Assembly: GCA_023333565.1 (NCBI GenBank)
Contig: JAJKFH010000102.1
Location: 3,534,001-3,598,000 of the forward strand
Source: Puffinus mauretanicus
Lineage: Eukaryota; Chordata; Aves; Procellariiformes; Procellariidae
DNA: 64,000 nucleotides
Direction: 5' to 3'
In this document: positions 1 through 12,000 of the stretch, piece by piece
Layout: each line of letters starts with the position of its first letter
How positions within the stretch are numbered: the stretch's first letter is position 1
Translations under genes and position numbers: made by a program
The notes under the pieces: generated by a model
Seen by the model: the letters and a program-made list of their open reading frames with translations, nothing else
Told to the model about the DNA's origin: nothing
Databases searched by the model: none

Positions 1-1264
1 TAAATCACCTACATAATAGTCTGCAAACTAGCTAGTACTCTTCTGCTAGAGAGATTTGTGTTATGGTTTTAATAAAGTACAGTTATAGAATTAAAAACCA
101 CTGGTAACAGTTGCAACAAATTTTGCAACAAATGTGCAATACCAGACTTTATTAATGAATGTTTTACACTGTTGTGTCATCTTAATTTCTTACAGATGTA
201 TTCATGTTCTTTGAAAGGACCAGTGGAAATTGTCATAAATTCATTTGCTATTCATGTTAATGAATGCTAGCCCTTATTCTTCCTCAATGGTATTATGATT
301 GCAATCTGGATTGCCATAGGGACTCCACTGTAATTCATCATTGCTTCAGTGTTCAAATTCTCTGGTGGAACCAGATATTGGTGTCGACAACATCTGGAGT
401 TTTACGTCTCTCATCTTTTTTCTACCTCCTTCCCTCTGTTTAATCAAGGGAATAGGAAGGGGAAATTGCTGCCATTGTTAATATCTTCAAGAAACTGAAT
501 GACTGCTAGGACTTTGGAGGATATTTGGACCTAGGATGTAGGAGATACAGGCCTGTTCACAGAGGTGAGACTGAGGAACATCTGCTTTCAACACACTGTA
601 ATGCCAGTCGTCATGGCATGCCCGGAGAGGCGGGAGGCCACCCTTCCATCTCCCATTCTGAAGCCAAGCAGTGGATTTGACAGGGGATGCTCTTTCACAG
701 GAGGATGTCTTGGTGACCACAGTACATATATATGTGTGAATATACAGCCCATTTCTTTCACTGAGGCTGTTTCATGTTGTATAAAACAGTTCTGTACTTG
801 TATCAAGGAGAGAGGTAGGTTGTTGTGGATTTTAAGTAGGAATCTTTATCAATGCCTGATCAAATCCAGATTTGCTTCCTACCCAAGCCCTTCAGATGCT
901 AGTCCATTCTCAGGGGCAGGGTTTAAATGAGCTCAGGGATCACTGCAAGGGAAATCTTGGGTGTGGGCTATTCCTTAGCATAGACCATGTCTGCCTGTCC
1001 TTGCAGTGTATGACAATACGCTGCTTTGTGGGAATGTGACCATGGCCAACATCAGATAGATACGTCAGCCTGTGTCCTTCCTGAAATGGCCTGATAAGAT
1101 GTACAGCAAGGTACTCTGTGAATACTGGGCACAGCCAGGTAGCAGGATGGGGCTACGCAATGCTGTCAGAGAGCATCCGTAGTCATAGCTGAAAGGGCTA
1201 ACCCTGCAGCCCTGTGGCTCGGGTGAAGATAAATGTAGCAGTCCCTGCCAGAAAGAATATTTAT
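1..1264. other. Non-coding stretch, nothing recognised
   Basis: AT-rich to moderately mixed DNA. The open frames here are short, overlap on both strands and show no recognisable domain. I see no RNA gene or transposon signature before the CR1 tail at 1265. Confidence 0.6.
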
Positions 1265-2097
1265 CATAGAATCATAGAATCATAGAATCATAGAATCAGT
1301 AAGGTTGGAAAAGACCTTTAAGATCATCGAGTCCAACCGTCAATCCAACACACCATGCCCACTACACCATGTCCCTAAGGGCCTCATCTACACATCTTTT
1401 AAATACCTCCAGGGATGGTGTGACTTACTTCCACTTCCCCAAGCAGCCTGTTCCAAGGCCTGACCACTCTTTCAGTAAAAAAAAATTTCTCCTAATGTCC
1501 AACCCAGTCTCTGGCTTAACTTGAGGCCATTTCCTCTCCTCGCCCCTATCGCTCGTTACTTGGGAGAAGAGACCAACACCCACCTCGCTACAACCTCCTG
1601 TCAGGTAGTTGTAGAGAGCGATGAGTCTCCCCTCAGCCTCCTCTTCTCCAGACTAAACAACCCCAGTTCCCTCAGCCGCTCCTCATAAGACTTGTGCTCC
1701 AGGCCCTTCACCAGCTTCGTTGCCCTCCTCTGGACACTCTCCAGCACCTCCACGTCCTTCTTGTAGTGAGGGGCCCAGAACTGAACACAGTATTCGAGGT
1801 GCGGCCTCACCAGTGCCGAGTACAGGGGCACGATCACCTCCCTGCTCCTGCTGGCCACACTATTTCTGATACAGGCCAGGATGCCATTGGCCTTCTTGGC
1901 CACCTGGGCACACTGCCGGCTCATGTTCAGCCGGCTGTCAACCAGCACCCCCAGGTCCTTTTCCTCCGGGCAGCTTTCCAGCCACTCTTCCCCAAGCCTG
2001 TAGCGTTGCCTGGGGTTGTTGTGGCCGAAGCGCAGGACCCGGCACTTGGCCTTGTTGAACCTCATACAATTGGCCTCGGCCCATCGATCCAGCCTGT
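1265..2097 (-). mobile_element. CR1 LINE, 5'-truncated copy
   Basis: The low-coordinate edge carries four tandem copies of CATAGAAT (1265-1296). This is the reverse complement of the ATTCTATG repeat that ends CR1 LINEs, so the element reads right to left. From there to about 2097 it is nearly the same sequence as the 3' part of the larger CR1 at 24580. Similarity stops abruptly just after the codons for LDRWAEANC, as expected for a 5'-truncated LINE produced by incomplete reverse transcription. The two copies are close enough to belong to one subfamily. Confidence 0.95.
1362..2097 (-). pseudogene. CR1 ORF2 C-terminal remnant (end of reverse transcriptase region)
   Basis: The minus-strand reading gives the last part of CR1 ORF2. 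After LDRWAEANC come GHNNPRQRY, the [14 protein letters not shown] block and [33 protein letters not shown]. The catalytic reverse-transcriptase motifs are absent because the copy is truncated upstream of them. Compared with the copy at 24580, one G is missing near 1623, which shifts the frame after LRGD. Further small differences follow near 1418-1430. It cannot make a working protein and has no host role that I can see. Confidence 0.9.
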
Positions 2098-5000
2098 GGA
2101 TCCATTTAGTTACATTTAGGAAGACATCGGTGTGATAAAATGATAGCATCCTGCCTCAAAACAGTACAGTATTTATGGATAGGGTACAGTCTTGTGAGTT
2201 TGGAGAGGGCTGGATTCAGAACTCTTTAACAAAAGAAAAAATTCAACTTGGCATCCTATACATAGCACTGGCTAAAGATAGGGTAAAGATAAAAGGGGGA
2301 AAAGTGAAGAAATTGTCACCATGAGAGTAGTTTTCTTTTCTGTCTAATCTATCCAGAACTGACATGCTTCATTTTAGGTTAGCCAGACCACTGCATTAAC
2401 AGAAAATGAGAATTTTTTTGAAGAGAAACAGACTTTTATCCTTTCCTTGGTTTCTCACTGATTTCTATTCCTATGCATAAGAGACAGCAATTTTGCTTAT
2501 AAAATCCATTAATGTTTATAAATTCTCCAGAAATATGCTTTTGTGCTCTGTCCTGTCTGCTGTGCTTGGGAGGAGCTCATATAAAGAGAATTCATTTTCC
2601 TCCTTCAAATCCAGCCCTTAAAATTCCTCTTTGCCATAATCCCTAAAATCAACTTGACAAATGTTTGTCTACAAATATGTTATGACCACTGCCTAGCACG
2701 CTAAGTGATATTTTTACAGTCTTTGTCCTTCACCTATCCACATCCATCTGTTGTCTTCCAGGACTATGAGCGTGTTGTGGTAGGGAACCAACTTCTGTGC
2801 ATCCAAACATTCCACAACTGGAATGGCCTCTGCACAACTCACGTCAATGGGGTGGTGACACATCTTGTAAACACCTTGAAGGAAAAGTAGTAAGTACATT
2901 TTTCAGTCAAGGACTGGATGATCTGCTGTCCATCAGTCTTGCGAACTCAAATCTGCTTCACCCCCCCAGGGTTGCTGCGGGCTGAATGATTTCTTCTGTC
3001 CTCCAGTGTGTGCTTGAACTATGTAATTTTGCCTTGAAGTGCACCTGTGCATTCCTTCTCTTTGATGCTGTTTTGGAGAACTACACGCTGGGTTTTATAT
3101 TGCCACTTTTCTCCACAATATTTGGGGACAAATTCTGAAGGAAAACAAACACCAATGATTTAGATACTTGACTCCTATGATGTGTTAGTGTCATCTAAAT
3201 ACTTTTTTTGGAACTGTCCCTGAATTCTTTACGTATAAGGCAATGAAGGAATTCAAGCAGCCTTGGACTCTTCTCTGTTCGGGGCACAGCTGGGGAAGGA
3301 CATGAGCTCTTTCAGCATTAGAGGAGCTAGTTGGAGCTGGTAACAGGCGCTGAGCATTTCTGTGCTGCTCTGCGACTGTAGGACACGAGGTGATGGTGCT
3401 AGTGGATAATCTAGTCCTTGTCTGGAAATCATTATTGCTAATCAGTCTAGCTTTTGTATACTAATTACTGTTATCATATTACTTATCAAAGTTTCTGTGA
3501 ACTAGTTTCTGAGACTGTGGGTGTGCACTAAAAGTTTCAGTCAGCAACAAAGACCTTTAGGCACCATTTGTAAAGGAATGATTAATAAACCAACATAAAA
3601 GTTTGTTAGGACAGAATGAGAGAAGCAATCAGAGATACCCTCCAACGAAACAGAAGACAATGTTAACAAAGAGATGGTACAAAACCAAATTTCTCAGCAT
3701 ATTATCCTGTGAGATGGAGAAACTCTGAAAGGACTTATTTTAAAAAGCAACTAGTAATGCCATAATTTCAGAAATCTTTTAAGCACACGTTAAATTCCCA
3801 CAGACTCCGTCTTCAACTGAAGGCAAAGTTTGAAGGATTCAATAAGGCAGCAGCAATTAAAAGAGCAGAAAGGAATACTTAAGATTAAGTCTCTAGTTCT
3901 TTACCCAGGCTTCCCATCTTCATATAAACACAAATCCCATGGAAAACAGTGTAACATTATTATGGAGATTAACTAACCAAGCAGTAGCTAGTTTACTTAA
4001 GCTGCTCATTATTTCAGTATCCACTGATAGTGGGATAGCAGGAATACAATTAAGAGTACTCCTTAAGGAACACTATCCGCTAACGCCTGTACTATACCCT
4101 TAATTAGTATGGTATCATCCATAAGAATAATGTCTTTAAAAAATCCATTAAATGTTTTGGGCTCCAGTCAGACAAAAGATTTAAAAAAAAAACATTTTTT
4201 TTTAAATACTTACAGCTAATACTTAAAATTAGTTTAATTTCTTTTTTGTTTTGGCTTTATCCAGAAAAAAAAAAACCTACAGGAAACTCACAATTTGGAG
4301 CAATGAACATAGCTGCAATATCCTCTCATGATTAAAGAACACCCTGTACAATGGTACATTGTTTTTTCATTTGTTACTTGAGTTTTCTGTCTCAGGAATG
4401 AAATAGCACGTTTTCTCTAAGGTCACACAAGATTGTAGTTCAGCTATTTCATGCATACAGGTGCACAGCAAATGGGCACTGAGAAAGAATACGTCAAGTG
4501 AAATAGCTTAGTTATATGAATTTTACAATATTTTGGCTGGTGTTGGTTAAATTTATTCTAAACTGTGGATTCTTAAACACAAAGACCAGTACTTTTTCCA
4601 CAGTCGAGATGATTTCTGTTCACATCTATTTAAGGACAGAGGTAACCTGAAGTCCTTGTAGCAAAGAAAGAAAGATTAAGACTTTTCTGTCATGTTCCAT
4701 ATCCAAACTGAAACACCAGAGCAACAGCTCATTGCTGTCCTTGCAACAAAACAAGGAGGTGTCGACATATTTGAAAGTGTCATGCACAAAGCAGAGAATG
4801 GCCATATATCTCGTTTCAGTAACGTAACTCTGATGAATATGTCATAAATGGTAACATAAGACTTCATCATTTGCTTACCTAGAAGTTTTGGTAAAAAATG
4901 TTAGAAGATATTTGTGTTTCAAATTTTTTGAAGTCTGTTTGGGAAGTCTTTAAAAGGTCATGATATTCATGAAGAATTCTTAAGCACATTTTCTGAAAAT

Positions 5001-8000
5001 CAGGCACCCAGAGTTGTCCATTGCTTTTGAAAACACCAACTCTTGTCTAAAATTACTGTTAATTGAATCAGTATTCATCTTTTGAGTGATTTAATTAGTG
5101 GATGCTTAATCTGACATATCTTATACCAGTTTGATATTCAGAGAACAGTGATCCAGTATTTTATAAATACTAGTTCCATATTAGGTGTTTCCAAGTGAGC
5201 AGCCAAATTGAGGTAACCCGTACCATCCATCTTGCATATGATACGGATGTGTGTCTGTGATGCTTTGCATCTCCTGTTAGTTATATAAGTATACTGGAGC
5301 AAGTTTTCCGTTGTATTTAAAATTACAGTTTACTCTATATGGTTCCCTCTCATGATTCAGTCAGACAACAGGCTGAGAGTCCAGCCTGAATACAACATGA
5401 TCATATGCAGCAAATCAATTACTGGAACAAGGGAAAAAGTAGCCCTGGCTGTGGACAGTGTCTGTAGCTACTGTTTCATTCTGGGCATTACTACTAATGG
5501 TATCCTCTTAAAAACAGCTAGGGGTGGGCAGGTTATTTCATCTATCTTTAGCCATTTAATACACATCTAGTCTAAGCTACTGATCTAACTTTCTGCAATC
5601 CATGGAGTTACCTCTAACAGGTAGTTCATCTTATCTCCCTCTGAAGGCACCTTGGAGGCTCCAGTGTTTCAATACAACCTAACAACTTACTGCTGATATA
5701 ATCTGTTTCCAGCAACCCTTCTCACCTAGCTGGAGACTGGTCACAGGCATCCTACCTCCTCTTGTAGTCAAAGTGACCTATTTTGGTGAGATATATTAAG
5801 TCTAGTGCACTCTTTTTTTTTTTCCCCATTAACTGTAAAGTGATTTTAGTTGAGCAGCTCAGAGCAAGCCATTTACTGTTGGTCAAATAAATCCTATTTC
5901 CAGCTGAAGTCTTGAAGGTTTAGTTCTCAAGGTCCATCCCTGTAAAGTATATTTCCCAAGAAGTGATTGCCCCACAGCTGGAGGGCAGGACTTTTATCCA
6001 GGAGTTCAAAATTTGGCATTCATATTCCACTTATGTGCCTTACAGGCAGGTTTGTGGCTTTCATTCCTGTTTTTACAGAAGATTAGAAACTATAAAAATG
6101 AAATATATTTATGGTACAATCTTGTACACAGTTTTGTCTATGGAGAATTTTTTGTTTTCCGGACCACAACAGAAGCATTCTGGAAAGCTTCATATGTGTC
6201 ATTCTTGAGAGCTTTTCACGCAAGAAACTTTGTCTCTTTGTCTCTCTTCTGCTTTTGTGTTCCTCCAGCTTTTACAGTCAAAAAAAAAAAAAGGATAACC
6301 TAACCAATGTAATTGTGAACTACAATCTGCCTGGCTTTATTATAAAATCTGAGACAGTCACTGTCATCACCTGCAGCTACACCAAGGGCTTGATTGCTAC
6401 TTCTCTTGAGCCTGAATGGGGGAGACAGTGTGGTTTTAAGGAGGTCCACTATTGTCCTCGGTGCTACACCCCACTATTGTTGCCCTGGCAACTACAAGCC
6501 TTTCAGTAAAACAACCATCTCCAGATGCACACAGCTATTTAACGTGGGTTTCAGGGTGGCACTTCTTAAAAGACACAAACTAGCAGTCTGTATTTAGAAA
6601 TTTGAATTCTAGGCTGAATTTCAAATGAAACAAAGATCGTTTCCCTTCTAGGTTTTCTGGGGATGCCATGGTGAGAGGAATGCATTTTAATGTCTTTTTT
6701 AAGGCAGGCAGGCTCCTTGGCTCTGTGCCAGCTGCATCATTAAGCCACCTTCTTCCCTGATTTATATTACTCTCGCAAGCACCAGAACTCTGCTAACTAT
6801 CCAGCCAAACTAAAAATAACCTCTGAAAATAATCCAATGTAAAAATGTTTGCCTTCCAAGAGAGAAAGCAATCTACTCTTTACAGCCCTTCAACCATGTT
6901 AAAACACCGATTAAGTTACTGGTTAATGATACTACCAAGAAATTTAAAGAAACTAATTGCTTGAGAGCTGCTTCTGAATGGTAATTAGAGCAACCTGGTG
7001 TAGGTGCAGCTTTGAATTATCAAAATGCTGTTAGACTAACACTATGGAAGAAATATACTGAGCTCTTAAAATAACAGTGTTTATGCACAGAAATTTCCCT
7101 GATGGGGTGCAAATTTATCAATTTATCCCTCCTTTCTTTGATTTGTGCCAAGTGTTGAACACTCATCCTATACTTTTAAGAGTGTTCCTGATTTTATTCA
7201 TTTTTCACATGACTAATTGGAAGGTTGTATTAAGTGATCAAAAATTTGCAGAGCAAAACTAACACTAGCAGTGTGGCTGTTCATTAAATCTTGCTTTCCA
7301 TGTATAGTTCAGCTTGAAAAAACTTAATATTTTAACAATACCTCAAAGTAAAAAGAAGAAGAAAGAAGCATTGCAATAGTTCTACCCCATAAACCTAAAC
7401 CAAAACTGGGGACGTGGGTTCATGATTTTGGAGGGCTTTTATTTTTGGAAGGGAGACTCATCTTTTTGAGTGCTGCTCTGTTGTCAGTGGAGAAAATGAG
7501 AGTCCTCCAGGTAACTCAGGACACCTGCAGAGCTTGACTTCTAGTTCATATAACTCTTAACAGCAGCATCTCTGATCACTGTTTACAAAGGGAGCAAAGA
7601 TCTTTAGCCTCTCTTTGTAAAATTAATTTCTTGGAATTAATCCCTTTGCCTGTTAAGACTTATGACTCCCCCGGGTGTCTTTCCACTCGTGTGCCAGGTA
7701 AGGAGATGGCACGTAGGGATGCAGACTTCTAGAAATATTTATTAATGGCTACATCAACCACAAATGGTTGTTACATACGAGCTTCAAATTTATTGGAAAA
7801 GGATCATTGCATATTGTGTGCGGTGTAAGGCTTTGAAATATGATAGCCAGCCAGCTCCTGGCACAGGAAAGAAATTTCTTGATAGGGGCCTTACCAAAGC
7901 TCTTTGGATATTTTCATTTAATACATTGGTGGTGGGGGGGGAAAGACCAGACCATTAATGGCTTCTTTGTAATTTGTTGGTGTTGGGTTTCAAACTGCTG

Positions 8001-8570
8001 AGACTGTAGCAGAACAGCATTGGAGCTCTGTAGCTGAATCATAACAAGAAATGCTTTCCCTCTGTTATTTAGGACAATAGCAGAGGCTGAGTGAGCATTT
8101 CCAAAAAGAAGTGGGGTGGAGAACCTTCAGATCCTATGTCTGCCCGATTTAATACTTGAACTCTGAAAAGCTTTGTCAATCCAATGCAATGAATTGGGAA
8201 TATCTGAAAAAAGTGTTGGAAACATTTGTTTACAATAAGGTTTCAGTGACTGAGTTTGAATTATATTTACTAAAAGCCTTTCTCTTTGGTGTGCTCAGTC
8301 TCAGACAACATTTATATTTAAGCACCACCTTTAAAATCAAGGTCCTACATCTCCCTCTAAGGTTTTCTGCAATGACTGTAACAATCACTGAAATGCAGAA
8401 AGGATGTTTTTATTTCTAAACTACCTAGTCTATTGTATGGTAAGCTTAACCTATACACTCAATGTTTTAGAATGTAATTGTAATTTTCATCCCCTCTATT
8501 TGTCGTGGACTAAATAAGGTACAATATCTGGGGTCTGTTAGCCTATGGTGGGGGGTGCAGAGCAGATAAG
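2098..8570. other. Non-coding AT-rich stretch
   Basis: About 6.5 kb with no recognisable gene. It holds short homopolymer runs (an A/T-rich stretch near 4180-4206, T run 5813-5822, A run 6280-6292) and a coding-looking 51-codon frame at 4692-4847, discussed in the findings. A cluster of A/T-rich factor-type motifs lies around 6780-7000. I see no transposon ends or RNA genes. Confidence 0.5.
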
Positions 8571-8684
8571 GTGCCTGCTTCGGTTGTAGCTCATTTTAGC
8601 ACGCATATACTAAACTTGGAAGAGTATAGAGATTAGCACAGCCCCGTGCAAGGATGACAACCAAATTCATGAGTTATTCCACAT
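8571..8684 (+). pseudogene. U6 snRNA pseudogene
   Basis: The sequence follows U6 snRNA almost from end to end. It has the 5' GTGC..GCTTCGG start, then CATATACTAAA.TTGGAA, AGATTAGCA-like and GCAAGGATGACA blocks, and CAAATTC.TGA..TTCCA near the 3' end. An insertion of about 14 bp sits between GCTTCGG and AGCAC, and there are several small deletions and substitutions, so it cannot be a working spliceosomal U6. No external U6 promoter (TATA box plus PSE) is evident upstream, as expected of a retrocopy. Confidence 0.88.
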
Positions 8685-8688
8685 CATG

Positions 8689-8802
8689 GTGCATGGTCAT
8701 ACGCCCCCGAACACACTGGAGCTTGTCTGACCTCGAAGCTCAGCAGGGTTAGACCCCAAAAGTCAGTACTTGGGTGGGAGACCACTGGGTGCTGTAGGCT
8801 TC
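8689..8802 (+). pseudogene. 5S rRNA pseudogene
   Basis: Aligns to vertebrate 5S rRNA over nearly its full length. Matching blocks are GGTCATAC, CGAACAC, GTCTGA.CTCG.AAGCT.AGCAGGGT, AGTACTTGG.TGGGAGACC and GGGTGCTGTAGGCTT. About eight bases are missing after GAGACC. The internal box A and box C regions bound by TFIIIA are still largely legible, so pol III recognition may once have been possible. It starts only about four bases after the U6 copy ends, so the two were joined as RNA or cDNA and not by separate insertions. Confidence 0.88.
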
Positions 8803-8833
8803 CAGCTTGATGTAAAGGGGAAAAAAAATCACC

Positions 8834-9028
8834 CTGAGGACAATCAGACCTTGGAAAGGGCTACCCAGAGAGGTTGTGGACTCTGTCCTTGCGAACTTTT
8901 AAAACCTGGCTGAAGAAAGCCGTGGGCAACCAGGTCTACATTCAGTGCTGAGCCTGCTTCTAGCAGGAGGCTGAGCTGGATGACCTGCTGAGGTGGCATC
9001 CAACTTGAATTATCCTAGGATTCTGTGG
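8834..9028 (+). repeat. CR1 LINE 3' tail, older subfamily
   Basis: Contains the standard CR1 3' block: CTACCCAGAGAGGTTGTGGA, then TTTTAAAACCTGGCTGAAGA, then GAGCTGGATGACCTGCTGAGGT, closing with ATTCTGTG at 9020-9027. It is a different and more diverged subfamily from the copies at 1265 and 24580. It is non-coding tail sequence, the part bound by the CR1 reverse transcriptase. Confidence 0.88.
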
Positions 9029-12000
9029 TCTGAGGTTGAATTTTATGTATTTCAATGCATTTATGTATTTTTTGTTGATAAAGTTGTGTGCTTACATGAG
9101 TTGACTGTAATGGTAATATCCAATAATCATGATAACTGTATCATAAAAAAGAGGTCACACTTTCTGGCATGAGTAGAAAAAATATTTTTCATAGATTTCT
9201 AAAGATAGCACTAATTGCCATAAAGCTTACTTTGTTTATGCATAGGAAAAATTTCCACCAATTGCTAATAATAGACTGTAAGATACTCAATAGCCTATAA
9301 ATTAAGTAAATAATAAAAATAATTGCAGCATATCTTCTTAGGATAAAAGTCTTATTTTTTTTTTCTTTTTCTCTTTAAGAAATATAAATGACCAAAACCA
9401 GGAGTATATTTGTGATAGAAGCAGGACTGGAGTATTCTCAATTCACAGAAATTACACGATCCAGGTATCAAATAAAAACTTTGCTTTCTAAGATTCACCC
9501 ACAGCTAAAAAGTTTAGTCTAGTCATGTTGGGCTTAAAGCTCCTTGTTTCTCTAACAATATACTAGTTCTTCTTTCAGTTGGAAAAACAATTACTAGGTA
9601 TTTTGAAAGGACATGTTTTTCTTTTTAGTCACTGATCCTCCAAAATAGGTAAATACTCAAATGTGTCCAAAGTTGTCCATTTCTCCGTGGTTGAAAAAGG
9701 ACTAATTAATTGTCCTCTTGGTTATTCTGAAGACCTGGATGGCAGTGTTGAAGGGTTTGAAAACATGAAAAGTCCAATGTTTTCCAAATGTTAGAAGAAT
9801 ATACTTTTGTACATTACATAAAGGATTGCCTGTTGCAGTTTTGAAATTCTTCAAGAACAAAGCAATAATGGGGAAAGTCTTTCAGTGACTGAATAGAAGG
9901 GCGTATTTTTGAAGTATTTTTAATACTATTGCAAAAATAGATTTTATGCATGTTGAAGCTTGAAATAATATGTTTATATTAAAGAAAAATTGCTGATAAA
10001 CTCATGACTATAATCTTTCTCTAAAAGTACGTCATGGCAAAGTGGAAAAAAATGGAAAGCAATTTTATTCAGTGATATAAATCAGCTCTCCAATATTTCT
10101 TCTTTTAACTTCTACTAAGTAAAATCAACTTCAGTCACAAAAAATTAATCAACTCCTTTTTCTCCTCTATGAAAAATCTCAAATTTTTAAGGAAATTTTT
10201 GAAGTTTCTGAAAGGTTAAGGCTTGGCCAAGGGCTATATATGGATTATTACCTGACGAGTTCTGTGCTCCAAAGGACCAACATTGGTGGGCGCACGCTCC
10301 AGCAGTCTTTCCATAGGACATGGACAATGTCCCTTCTTCATTGTATCTTATGCTCTTTTCTACCTCAAGTGAAACAGCATAAAACTAGTTTCATTGTATA
10401 ACCGGGTTCGGACAGACTGCAGAAACGTGCTGAACATTGGTTCTCTGAAGGCAAGTGACAAAAGCTAGTGGCACTTTTAGTTCTACAGCTTCATAGCTCA
10501 TCGGGTTTCTAACTTGGCTTTACTTCATATTGGTGAGTGCAGACATGAGTACATGGTATTTTTCTCACTATGGGATTCTTGTGTGGTCCTAGGAGTTCTT
10601 GCTGCATGTAGCTTGTGCAGGGAAAAATCTCCAAGTCTTGTGCAAACGTGCTGGGGAAAGCGGTTGTCACCGGCTCCCACTATCTCTTGTGCCGCTCATA
10701 AAAGGGGCAGAAATAAGGGAGAAGGTCCCACTGTACTATCTCAGCCCAGCTGGGAAGGAGAAGGTGTGTAAGCATGCAGGCAGGCTGGCTTTGAAGACAG
10801 AGGGGCTGAATTTTGACCTTGACTTCGGTATTTTGCAGCTGCTCTGCTCCTTAGTGGTGCCTGTTGGTTAGAGCTCAGTTTTGCAGGGACTACGAAATCT
10901 AGATCTTTGCCAGTAGGCATGTTTTGCTAGTTCCTTATAGCATTAATTAGTCTTAATGGCTTCGGGAACATGTTGTTGGGAGGAATGTGCTAGTTAGGTG
11001 GATTATCTGCAACAATGGCAAAGTCCTTCAGGGTGAGGGTTGGTGGAAAAGGCTGGGTTCCAAGGGGAAAATAATGGTTTGCATCATATAATTAAGAAAT
11101 GTATCACTGAGTATACACCCAGTGAAGGTGAATTAGGAAGGCTTTTGGATAGATTAATTCTGGCATTTTGTATTGTTTGAGTCCTTTTTCTTTTTTCTTC
11201 TGGTATATAATGTATTTAAACAGCACACAAAATACATGTTTGATCTGAATCTGTACAGAAAAGGCTGTATTGTAATAATACAATACCTTCTAAACAGAGA
11301 GACAATTTAAATCAATTTGGGAACTGCAGCTGCTATGAAAGGCAGCAGCTTTCTTTGTAGGAGTTGCACCTGGTAAAAGACGCCACAGCAATATTCTGTA
11401 GCATTCACCTGTTGGAAGGAACATGAAGACAATTAGATATTTAATTACAGTTCTTAAAAGAACATGAATAGAAATTCAGACTTCTAAATACCTTTTTTGA
11501 TCCATTCTTTACTTTCTGCTTAAATTAGGCTACTCCCAGACTCCAGAACCTGGCAATAGTTTTGAGGCTTCCAGGCTGAGTGCATGTCCAGATGTATTTT
11601 GACGCAAGTCAAGGCGAGACCCCAGCATGCACCAGCAGTCGCAGACTGCTTCGCTTCCACCAGAAGGCAGCTGGGAGCCATCTGGCAGCAACACGAAGTC
11701 TATCTTCTAGTATCTCAGCAAATGGGTATAAATGTGGCTAATAGGCAGCTTCTCTGCATTCAGGCTGTAGTCTCCTTGGTCCAAAAGTCAGGGACTTGTG
11801 CTGACAGTGGAACGTATTGAATTATTCAGGATACCATTGATCTGCAATGAGATGCTCTCAACCTCTTTCACTAATTCTTAAGATACACCTATTCTGTGGC
11901 CAGCTCAGATTGCTTTCCTTGCTGAAGGTTGTGCCACTGCACATGTTTTTGTTAAAAAACACTCTGAAGGAACAATATGCGCACGATTAGATTGATATTG

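Larger units (their letters stand above)
8571..9028 (+). mobile_element. U6-5S-CR1 composite retroposon
   Basis: Three RNA-derived pieces lie head to tail on the same strand with almost nothing between them: a U6 snRNA copy (8571-8684), a 5S rRNA copy (8689-8802), a spacer of about 30 bp with a run of eight A's, and the 3' tail of a CR1 LINE (about 8834-9028) ending in ATTCTGTG. CR1-type reverse transcriptases begin copying at the 3' end of their own RNA. The order fits copying of a CR1 tail, a jump to 5S RNA, then a jump to U6 RNA. Alternatively it is one copy of a composite SINE family. I found no convincing target-site duplication, which is usual for CR1. Confidence 0.8.

Noticed and set aside
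2705..2899. Paired frames on both strands with protein-like stretches
   Set aside because: About 60 codons each, no family recognised, no splice sites convincingly placed. Likely chance.
8689..8802. Functional 5S rRNA gene
   Set aside because: It has an internal 8-bp deletion and many substitutions, no terminator T run directly after it, and is fused to U6 and CR1 sequence.
10400..10430. GGGTTCGGA resembling a tRNA T-arm
   Set aside because: No A box, acceptor stem or anticodon arm at the right spacing.
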